DNA of 64,000 bases from assembly GCA_036924085.1 (NCBI GenBank), contig JAVGWX010000003.1, positions 132,615,023 through 132,679,022 of the forward strand, given 5' to 3'. Shown here piece after piece: positions 54,991-64,000 of the stretch. Source of the DNA: Ariolimax columbianus (Eukaryota; Mollusca; Gastropoda; Stylommatophora; Arionidae). Each line of letters begins with the position of its first letter. The first letter of the stretch is position 1. The notes under the pieces were generated by a model. It saw only the letters and a list, made by a program, of their open reading frames with translations, was not told the origin of the DNA and made no database searches. Made by a program: the position numbers and the translations under genes.

Positions 54991-56659
54991 CCAGTCACGT
55001 GGGCTTTTATTACAAATGTGTGGTTCCTAGGGAGGAAACATTCGGGTCACTGGTCCTGTTAACCATTTCATATAACGCGGCACACAATAGCTGTGCGTGG
55101 GGCTGGCAACCTCAACATGCAAGACCAATTGCTACATAAACCACCAATGAATAGGCGTAGAGCAGTGCATTGATTGAAGCTTCCTGTAAGGAGGCGGGGT
55201 GGTGAGCCAGCGCTTCATTTTAACGCTTCAAATGGGAGATCACATTTCATCTTCAACCTATTGTCATCGTCGTATCGATTTGTATACGTTTTTAGATTGC
55301 TTTGTTCTTTGTCACTTATGAAGACCATTTGGTAGTAACGTGTCTTTCGTTTATGCTTTTGTTCTGACGCAGTGCTTGGGCTAAACCTGTCGTGAATGTG
55401 ATTATTCCAAAATGGAATGAAACGCTGTCCTGTAGAAGATTAACGTAACGATGCAGCGGTAATCTCGAAATAATCCTGACATCCGGACTGATTGGTTATG
55501 TCATGGTCTTACAGTGTAGCCACTGCCCGAGGGATCCTTCAGTTTTTATGAAGTAGATTACCGTTCTTTACATATGGGATATCAGTGGTTGCATCTCTAA
55601 GAGACTACACGTGTAGAATTAAATGAACAAAGGGTTAGGTAGCCGCATAGCAGACAATGCTATCGGGGATGGAGTGTTAATAACTTGTCGGCACTAGGCT
55701 TCAATCTTTGTTTAGGAGTTGTGGTGGGCTGTTCATTTACTCTATACCTTTATTTCGCTAACAGTAAGCCATATACTCATTTTTAGCTTGATCGGCTGGA
55801 GCGTTTCGATACGGTGATCGAATCCAGTACATTTATTGTTTTAAGTGAAAGCTCTATCATTTTTTTAGACGGTCAAAGAACGAACAATAATCTATAGACT
55901 ATGTCACTGATCGAAAAGAGTTATGATGCAGTGGATCTCTTCTCATTGAAATATACGACTCCTATCTGGCAACTAAGAAAGTTGAAAAATAAAAAGTTAG
56001 CTCAAACTGGTATCAGTATAACATAAGAAAAGACGAGATTTACAATGTGTACTTGGATGTATGTTTTGATATCGCTTTGCTGGCATGTTGTCTATCAGCT
56101 CTTAGAATCGTGCTTTCTTCGAATTAGGTTATCCATCAAACTCGCACTGCATCTCCGTCATATTGCATCCATGCCATCTTGAGGTCTAATATGACGTCCT
56201 TCTGTCACTGAACCCTCTTATCCATTAGTTGCCGCCAAAAAATTGGTAATATATTTTCCTTTTTTCTTTTATGCAGTTTTAAAAGTGAATAGTACAATTC
56301 TGTTTCTTACTACCGCCCTCCTCACCCCCCCCCCCCCATTCCACAATCTCTTGCGCCTCCCCTGATAGCATCAAGGCCACGCCATTGCTGGGGTGTGTGC
56401 CAACGTCATTGTACCAGGAGGACAGTATCGATTCCTCTGTGCTCATTGTTTGATGTAAGGGGCAGAAGATACAGCACAGTGGATGTGGTAACAGCAGCCA
56501 GCGACTCAAAGCTTGCGTCAGGGTCAGCAATCATGACCCTGGTTCGTCTCCAAGCGGCGGCCCTGGAAACAGGCTGCACCAGCGCCTTGTAAATACAGAA
56601 ATGAAGAGGAAAGCAGAGTGAACAAGCCACACAAGATTATACATATTATAAGATCAACA
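54991..56659. other. Stretch without a supported gene
   Basis: A possible antisense SINE piece lies near 55170-55210 (GGAGGCGGGGTGGTGAGCCA). A GC-richer block at 56380-56590 carries frames on both strands with no motif I recognise. A C-homopolymer run is at 56327-56337. Confidence 0.45.
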
Positions 56660-56795
56660 AGGTGAACAAATGGTAATCTTAAGATCAAGTGGTAATCTTT
56701 AGAACAAGTGGTAATCTTAAGATCAAGTGGTAATCTTTAGAACAAGTGGTAATCTTTAGAACAAGTGGAATCTTTAGAACAAGTGGTAATCTTTA
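56660..56795. repeat. Tandem repeat, 17-19-bp unit, about 7 copies
   Basis: Variants of AGAACAAGTGGTAATCTTT. Confidence 0.9.
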
Positions 56796-56814
56796 GACTT
56801 CGCACAGTCACAAC

Positions 56815-57112
56815 AAATTGTCATTCAAATTTATTCCGAAAACGAAACAAGGAACTACACAAGAGGTTGTGCTGATAATTACCGCTGAGCATCTGTTACA
56901 GAAGTCGTCAGCATATGAGGAGGAGAGACATCACATACGACCATCATCACTATCAGAAGTGTACAAGAGCTATGTAGATGACAGTAATATCAGGCTGACC
57001 ACTACTATCTTTAGATATATTCAAGATGACACATGCAAACATACGAAAATGATATCACATGTACTGTCTTTCCTACTTTCTGACTGGCAAAGTTTTTTTC
57101 TAAACGATTGAT
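56815..57112 (+). other. Open frame of unknown origin
   Basis: A 97-codon frame with a short LINE-like phrase (ITAEHLLQKSSAYEEE) resembling the T-x-EHLLQxCPxYxE motif with the Cys lost. It is probably a decayed LINE piece and is unsupported as a host gene. Confidence 0.3.
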
Positions 57113-57214
57113 TGATTGACATCCTGTCAGTCTCGAGAGACAACGGACTTCACGCTAGAGAGGGGGCAGTCAGTTGTTGCCCTTGCTTTCGCCGCAAACG
57201 TCTGGAGTCTGCAT

Positions 57215-57485
57215 CTTGACGCATCCTGAATTCCCCTGCCTGCAGACCAACACACAAAAGCCTGCCTCCAGACGGGTCTGCATCTTGACGCATCCTGACT
57301 TCTCCTGCCTGCAGACCAACACATAAAAGCCTGCCCCCAGCCGGGTCTCCATCTTGACGCATCCTGACTTCTCCTGCCTGCAGACCAACACACAAAAGCC
57401 GGCCTCCAGCCGGGTCTGCATCTTGACGCATCCTGACTTCTCCTGCCTGCAGACCAACACACAAAAGCCGGCCTCCAGCCGGGTA
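57215..57485. repeat. 69-bp in-frame tandem repeat in LINE C-terminus, 4 copies
   Basis: On the minus strand each unit encodes 23 residues beginning PAGGRLLCVGLQAGEVRMRQ, and the LINE frame stays open through all four to a stop at 57150. The source is the single W/AGG-R…VGL…GE…R C-terminal motif of this LINE group. Confidence 0.93.
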
Positions 57486-58992
57486 TGTCCTTGGCAAGTT
57501 CCTCCCAGTTGCAGTGTTCATATCTAACGCCCTTAAGTCACGCTTGCCCGTGGTCAGCTCTCCATAAATATCTTTTGGTATTCGCCCATCCTCCATTCTG
57601 CACACTTGACCAAGCAATCGCAAGCGACGCTGGCGGAGGGTCGTAACCAAGTTGACAATCTTTGCACGGTCCAACACTTCGGTGTTAGACACTCTGTCAT
57701 TCAATGAGATTCCAAGTATGCGTCTGAGGCAGCACATATGAAAAGCATTTCGCCTTTTTTCTTGTTAGGAATACATAGTCCATGTTTCGCTGACATATAG
57801 CAGGGTACTAATAACACATGATCTGTACACAGCAACCTTTGTGGAGATGATCAGCATGTTGTTATTCCACACTCTCTGTGAGAGCCTGACCAGTACTAAT
57901 GAGGCAATTCCTAATACTTTTTGCAGCTCTGCGTCCAGTCAAAGGTTCTCGGTGATGATAGATCCGAGGTAGTTGAAGTGATTTACTACTTCTAGATTTT
58001 TATCGTTTAAGACAATGTTTGGTGGATTTGCACACTAGGCCATCACTTTCGTATTTTGAAAGCTGATGGTGAGTCCAAACAGATCACAGGATTTAACCAA
58101 CCTATTAATGGGGATCGGTAATTCGGTTTCAGTGTGGGCGACCAGGGCAGCATCGCCTGCGAAGAGCATATCCAGAATGACAGTCTTCCTTCTCTTACTT
58201 TTTGCTTGCAGTCTGGTTAGATTGAATATTCTCCCATCTGATCTCGTATGTGGCAATTCCAAAGGCGTGTCTAAGCACGATGGCAAAGAAACTGCAGAAT
58301 AGAGTCGGAGCCAGGACACAACCTTGTTTAACTCCGCAGTTAATGTCGAAGGCCTCAGATTCCTGACCATCATGCAGCACTATACCTTTCATGCCCACAT
58401 GAAAAGACCTAATCATGCTCAGTAGTTTAGATGGACCGCCAACTTTAGACAATACTTTAAAAAGACCCTCTCTGTTTAAAAGGTCGAATGCCCTTGTGAG
58501 GCCAATGAAGGCAAGAAATAGTGGTTTGTGTTGTTCTCTGCATTTCTCTCGTAATTGTCTCAGTGAAAAGACCATATCAATGGTGGACCTTTCTGCGCGA
58601 AAACCACACTGAGAACCGGATACACCCTGTCGGCCAGCTTTCGCATCCTGCTCAGGATGATGCCAGCATACACTTTGTCTACGGTGTTGAGGAGCGATAT
58701 TCCCCTGTAGTTGTTGCAGTCTCCTCTATCTCCCTTGTTCCTGTAAAGGGAGATATGTTGACGTCTCTCATGTCCTGTAATACCGCCTCCTCATCCAAAC
58801 ACTGGCAGATATGTTCGTGCAGGTATTGAAGAAGTACGCTCCCCTTACGTTTGATTATTTTTCTGGAATGCCATCTTCCGGTTGCCTTTCCCATTGGCAT
58901 GTCCTCGATAGCTTTTTTCCAAATCATGTATGCTCGGTTTATCGTCAAGTTCCTGCAATACCTGCAGAATCTCAATTTCGTTGAATGCTGAG

Positions 58993-59365
58993 TCCACCAC
59001 TACGTTATTACAGGTGTACAAGGCTGAATAGTGTTCGGCCCATCTCGAGACCAGAGTCCGTCACTACGTTATTACAGGTGTACAAGGCTGAAAAGTGTTC
59101 GGCCCATCTCGAGACCAGAGTCCACCACTACGTTATTACAGGTGTACCAGTCTGAATAGTGTTCGGCCCATCTCGAGACCAGAGTCCGTCACTACGTTAT
59201 TACAGGTGTACAAGGCTGAAAAGTGTTCGGCCCATCTCGAGACCAGAGTCCACCACTACGTTATTACAGGTGTACCAGTCTGAATAGTGTTCGGCCCATC
59301 TCGAGACCAGAGTCCGTCACTACGTTATTACAGGTGTACAAGACTGAATAGTGTTCGGCCCATCT
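58993..59365. repeat. 64-bp tandem repeat in the LINE linker, about 5.5 copies
   Basis: Units contain CACTACGTTATTACAGGTGT and TTCGGCCCATCTCGAGACCA, with two alternating variants (CGTCACTACG / CCACCACTACG), suggesting growth by duplication of a two-unit block. The single-copy source encodes RWAEHYSALYTCNNVVVDS. Confidence 0.93.
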
Positions 59366-60480
59366 CTTCGTGTGCATATCCCTGTCCAGAACAATCTCAC
59401 CTGTCGCAGGTTTCAGAGGCGCTGTATACTTTTTTGTTAGTCTAGATGCTTTCTTTTTGGTCTCCTACATTGCCCTGATGTTACCAGTATCAGCTGTCGA
59501 CTGTATGGACTTACAGAGTTGAAGCCAGTAGTCATTTACACATTTCCTTTCCAGTCTCTGTACTGTACTCTTTGCGGATTTGTAAGCCTCCAAGGTCGTG
59601 CTGCTTGGGGAAATCTTAAATTCCAAGTAAGTAGATTGGTGCTTTTTAATGGATGGTGCAAGGATTGCGGATCCACCCTCAAACCAGTCATTTCTGCTTG
59701 TTTTCTTCTTTCTAAAGACTGCCAAGGCTGTTGTAGGTATTAACCCTCTGACGTGGTCCCACCTTTTTGTAGCGCTTCCAATAGTGCGCTATTTTGCCAT
59801 TAATTCAGAGAGGGATTTTGTGAATTCTTACACTATGTCATGAATATCAGTTCTTGCTGTGTCTATGCATCATTTACCTATAGATATTGCGCGGTGGGTC
59901 TTCTTGGGTTGGAGTCTCCTTTTGCAGCAGACCAGTGAGTGGTCAATGTCGCAGTCTGCATTGCGAAGCGTGCATGTTTACAAAACATGTTTCAGTTCAG
60001 ACTGTCTCTAGTGATGATCAGGTCCAGCCGACGCCAATGTCTGGAGCGCGGATGTCTCCAGGACACTTTGTGTTGGGACTTTGTTTGGAAGAAGGTGTTA
60101 GTGACACACAGGTCGTGGTAGGAACACAGTTCGAATAGCCGCTGTCCATTTTCGTTCACTTTTCCAACACCAAACTTTCTCATGCACATGATCCAGGAGT
60201 CGTGATCGGCGCACACCCTTGCATTGAAGTCCCCCAGTAGAATCAGGTGTTCCTCACTAGGGATCCTTGTGGTGAGTGGAGTCAGCTGCTGATTTAACTC
60301 ATCCTTGGAGTCGCTTGTGGCATACACGCTGATCAGATTAACAATGGCATTGGATGCTTGGAGACGAAGAGACAATAACCGCTATGTGCCCTTTTGGCAT
60401 ATCTCTGTCGATCCTAGAAGGGAGTTTTAACGGCAAAGCCGACACAGTGTTCTCTGACGTCCTCTGAGTTTTTTTGTAAA

Positions 60481-61012
60481 TATAAATAATGTAAAGCAAG
60501 TTCTTTTGGAAAGAACGTACAATGTTCGCATGCGGTCCATTATTGCAGATTTTAACGTGTGTGTTTGTTGTGTTTTTATGTAAAAAGCACAAACACGCAC
60601 GATATAAACAAACAAATTATTGTTATATTTATTGATTTTGTAGTTAAATATACACGCGTATTGTCACTAGGCATATTTGGAACATGTTCACACAAATCTA
60701 TAATTACCTTTATCGTTTGTAATACTTTATCATGTTTTATAATTGTTACGATACTTCTAAACACCTGTCGTGTTTTATTGCGTAATTGGTATCAGTAACC
60801 TCCGTCCGCGAGCCCTGTGTGGAAGACAAATGAGTATTGGTGGGGACCCTGACAACTGGTTGTCGTGTAGTTTATGATAACATCTGTCAAGATTTTTTGG
60901 ATAGTTTCTGATAACATATGGGTCGGTTATTTGTTACTTCAGTGAAATGTAACAAAAACTGACTAGGCCATGTGTGCTAGAGATGTGTCGCGCACACCAA
61001 TTATACACACGC
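60481..61012. other. Stretch without recognised features
   Basis: AT-rich. The minus-strand frames 60338-60615 run beyond the LINE endonuclease into simple sequence. Confidence 0.5.
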
Positions 61013-61018
61013 ACGTGC

Positions 61019-61049
<31 letters not shown>

Positions 61050-61056
61050 TAAATAT
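61013..61056. repeat. Mixed TA/CA microsatellite
   Basis: ATATATATATATACACACACACACAC with short flanking TA-rich runs. Confidence 0.9.
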
Positions 61057-61109
61057 ATACAGACATATACAAATTCGCAATAAATATATGTACATTCAGA
61101 AACACCAGT

Positions 61110-63060
61110 ATAGTCAAGTCAGATCAGGTCATCCCGTAATCGGTGAAGTCGTTGGGGCACACATGAAAATATCCACACAAACTCCACGCCATCCCTCTCT
61201 GTCAGCGGCCGCTGCCTGTGCCTCCTGTGGTCGGAGATTGGTCCATTCTTTTATGTTGTCCTTCCACCTCTTATTGGGACGACCTTTTCGTCGTATGCTT
61301 TGTACCATTCCTAGCAGAATCGTATTTGCAAGACCATTTGATCTCGATATGTGCCCGTACCAAGCGAGTCTCATTCTTTTGACAGTTGCCTAAAGGTCTT
61401 CAAAAGGCCTTATTGCTGTTGTAATTCTTTCTCGTATTTCCTCATTATTAACTCGATCTTTGTACGTGACGTTTAGAAGTCTTCTAAAACATCTCATCTC
61501 AAAGGCATGTAATTCCCGCTGCATGTGAAATGTAATTGTCCATGCCTCAACAAGCGTAGTGGAATATTGACAGAACCAATGCACGCATTAATCTGATCTT
61601 CGTGCATATAGCTAACCGTTTATCTTGCCAGATTTTGTTAAGCCATGCAAGCGCCGCTATTGTCTGTGTTATTCTGGCCAACACCTCACATTTTGATCCT
61701 TCATCACTGACAATTGCGGCCAGATATCTGAACCGCTCGACCACTTTCGAGTTCCTGGTCATTAGCTTTTATCCGACTGGTGAAGCCCTCAGCGTTGTTT
61801 GTCATTAATTTTGTCTTTCAGAGTTAACTTCCATACCATAGTCAAGAGCTGTTTCATCGAGCCTTCTGGCACATTCTTGGAGTTCTCCTTCTGTGTCCGC
61901 CAACCCGTCGATGGCATCTGCAAAACGAAAATTGGAAATCGTTCGGCCCCCTATCTAGACAGCACCAACGTGATCACCAGATGCCTCACTCATAACTCTC
62001 TCAAGGAATATGTTGAAACAAGTTGTGGAGAGAATACAACCCTGTCTCACACCGAACGATGGTCGAAACCAGTCCACGCGCCTCACATTCACAAGAACTG
62101 TGCTACGCCTTATTATACAGGTGTTCAAGAACAAGTATCATATTTCCGTTGATTTTATACCTCCTCATGGTTGCCCATAGCGCTTTGTGCCATACCCAAT
62201 CAAACCCATTTTTGATACAATGTTTGCAGCTGTTGCAGATATTTCTCGAGTAGCTGTCTTAAATTAAATTTCTGTTCGGTAGTGCTGCTTCCCTGTCTAA
62301 ATCCTGCCTACTCCTCAGCAATGATGTTCTCCGCTCGGGGTTTCAATCTGTCGAGGATTATTCTAAGCATGACCTTGCTAGGGTGGCTGATGAGGCTTGA
62401 TGTTCTGTCATGTTGGCACAGCTTCAGGTTCCCAGAATGAGGTAACGGTATAACCATTGATTTTGTCCATAAGTTCGACCGGTTTCCCGTCACCCATATT
62501 TTGTTTCAGATGTATCTCAAGCCTTTACCACTACCTCCCCATCTGCTTGTAAGAGGTCTGCTGGTATATTGTCCTCGCCAGCCACCTTCCATCTTCTCAA
62601 TGTGTGAACCGCTGCAGTTACCCGCTCTTTCGTTATCAGTTGGTTATCCTCTATAGTTGTTGATGTTGGAGGGATTATTTTCCTAGATTCGTCCCGTCCC
62701 TCATAGTTGTATAACTCGGAACAGTACTCTGTCCATTATGTCAGTACGTCATTGTCCTCTATGAGGCACTTGCCGCTTTTATCCTGGATCATAAAACTTG
62801 ACTTGGTGTTACCCGTTCTTAGACCACCTTGTATTCTCCTTCACCGTAATTTATGTCTAATCTCTCTTCGATGTTTGTACAGTGCTTACATGTCTTCTTT
62901 CGCCGTCGTTTGTTGTATCGCTTTCTTGACCTCTTTATGTCTGCCGACATCATCAGGTGAATGTTTCTGGTTTTTTCAGTGACCTTCTTTTATCACAAAG
63001 GTCTAGAATGTCTTTGGTCGTATATGGCTTCTTTTTTTGTTGTTTGGCTGCACCACATGA
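61110..63060 (-). mobile_element. RTE-like LINE, family R1, linker to 3' end
   Basis: Minus-strand order: linker (63060-62500), MVIPLPHSGNLKLCQHDRTS, SLISHPSKVMLRIILDRLKP (RT motifs 0-2), then degraded motif A and C regions. These are followed by VERFRYLAAIVSDEGSKCEV, RLMRALVLSIFHYAC, FEMRCFRRLLNVTYKDRVNN, RLAWYGHISRSNGLANTILL and RPNKRWKDNIKEWTNL. The 3' end ATTACGGGATGACCTGATCT matches the 6785 copy. There are many stops. Confidence 0.88.
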
Positions 63061-63064
63061 TCTA

Positions 63065-63318
63065 TGTTACTGTATCTTTGAGTGCTGAGTTAAGAGACTG
63101 TCACTGTATCTTTGAGTGCTGAGTTAAGAGACTGTCACTGTATCTTTGAGTGCTGAGTTAAGAGACTGTCACTGTATCTTTGAGTGCTGAGTTAAGAGAC
63201 TCTGTTACTCTATCTTTGAGTGCTGAGTTAAGAGACTGTCACTGTATCTTTGAGTGCTGAGTTAAGAGACTCTGTCACTGTATCTTTGAGTGCTGAGTTA
63301 AGAGACTGTCACTGTATC
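63065..63318. repeat. 34-bp minisatellite, about 7 copies
   Basis: Units contain CACTGTATCTTTGAGTGCTG and AGTTAAGAGACTGT. Two units carry an extra CT. The array lies at the 5' end of the LINE on its right. Confidence 0.95.
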
Positions 63319-63780
63319 ATAACAGTATAGTACCTGGGTTTTAAAGAAAGTTGACCAAAGAGGGACGTACACAGGGCTAGCAGCTTTATCATGTAAATCA
63401 ATTGCTGTTGAAAACACTATTGCAATTGCTCGGAAACAGAATTCAACGAAACAGTCAGCTGTACTGATGGCCCAATGTTGCACTTGGAGCCCAAACAGAC
63501 GAAGCAGTTGATGTATATGCACTGTGCAGCTGTCGCCATGACATTCTTATCACATAACCATATGTAAACAAAGCACATACTTATGCCAAAGAGCACAGCA
63601 GCCAATACAGTTAAAGATTAAGGAAAGAAAGTATAGATCGTATATAAGCACGCACACATTGATTTGAATCTTAACAGGGAACCAAAGTTGTTTTTTAAAA
63701 AAAATAGATCTAACGGAAAACAGTGGAAAATGAAACCATGCCAACTGAAGCTTTGTGAACAGAATTAAAGAAAGACCGCC
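63319..63780. other. Stretch without recognised features
   Basis: Minus-strand frames at 63298-63605 match nothing I know. Confidence 0.5.
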
Positions 63781-63784
63781 CAAA

Positions 63785-64000
63785 ATGTGATCATTGTAAT
63801 CGTATGTGTAGAGTGATTGTTGTAATCGTATGTGCAGAGTGATCATTGTAATCGTATGTGTAGAGTGATCATTGTAATCGTATGTGTAGAGTGATTGTTG
63901 TAATCGTATGTGCAGAGTGATCATTGTAATCGTATGTGTAGAGTGATCATTGTAATCGTATGTGGAGAGTGATCATTCCAATCGTATGTGTAGAGTGATC
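63785..64000. repeat. 26-bp satellite, at least 8 copies, running off the window
   Basis: Units TGATCATTGTAATCGTATGT plus GTAGAG, with ATTGTTG and GCAGAG variants in alternation. It continues beyond base 64000. Confidence 0.96.

Larger units (their letters stand above)
57120..60480 (-). mobile_element. APE-type LINE, endonuclease to C-terminus, nearly complete but inactive
   Basis: In minus-strand order: endonuclease (LPSRIDRDMPKGH; LILLGDFNARVCADHDSW; QHKVSWRHPRSRHWRRLDLI), linker (59725-59465), and RT (VPQDMRDVNI, from 58975; MVFSLRQLREKCREQHKPLF; LAFIGLTRAFDLLNREGLFK motif A with Asp to Gly; GVKQGCVLAPTLFC; DMLFAGDAALVAHTE motif C, A-D-D to A-G-D). The C-terminus follows (CCLRRILGISLNDRVSN; LRLLGQVCRMEDGRIPKDI). 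Both catalytic RT motifs are mutated. Two tandem expansions disrupt it: 64 bp at 58993-59365 and 69 bp at 57215-57485. Confidence 0.92.

Noticed and set aside
56279..56630. Overlapping frames in the GC-richer block near 56500
   Set aside because: Both strands are open, with no recognisable domain, splice pattern or repeat identity; not enough to call a gene.

Overview
The window reads as intron-rich, repeat-saturated animal nuclear DNA. There are no operons, phage genes or CRISPR arrays. Long reading frames are almost all decayed transposon proteins or stop-free tandem repeats. The mix of APE-type non-LTR retrotransposon (LINE) remnants, tRNA-derived SINEs and mariner/hAT pieces suits a lophotrochozoan, most likely a mollusc; that placement is an inference from repeat style and I could not test it by search.

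One host gene can be assembled from conserved residues and splice sites. It lies on the minus strand from 17957 down past base 1 and encodes isopentenyl phosphate kinase (IPK). Five coding exons are visible: 17957-17782, 15722-15599, 9269-9210, 5242-5081 and 364-280. Every junction has GT/AG and the phases agree (2, 0, 0, 0, 1). Together they give 202 codons plus one base; the C-terminal quarter must lie left of the window. The product would convert isopentenyl phosphate to isopentenyl diphosphate.

Region by region: 1-17957 is IPK with introns of about 2-6 kb full of LINE 3' ends, SINE-like repeats, a hAT remnant and a 481-bp inverted repeat pair flanking exon 3. 18000-19640 holds a possible IPK promoter, repeat families A and B and a 17-bp satellite. 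19640-31935 is a pile of LINEs, including one inserted into another with an exact 12-bp target duplication and an EN-RT-RNase H element at 23090-27290. 32370-36083 holds a palindromic mariner derivative and a mariner whose transposase carries a 17-copy in-frame expansion. 37300-39420 has two LINEs end to end. 39420-47100 is AT-rich with SINEs, decayed LINE pieces and minisatellites. 47100-55000 is dominated by satellites and family A repeats. 57120-63060 has two long minus-strand LINEs, and the window ends in a 26-bp satellite.

Two interspersed families lack any coding capacity I recognise and are named here. Family A (about 350 bp, begins GGGGAGGAAGAC, ends in a CAA-rich tail) has about ten copies. 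Family B (about 350 bp, ends in GAACGAACGAAGAAGAAG) has about six. No host gene other than IPK could be supported.
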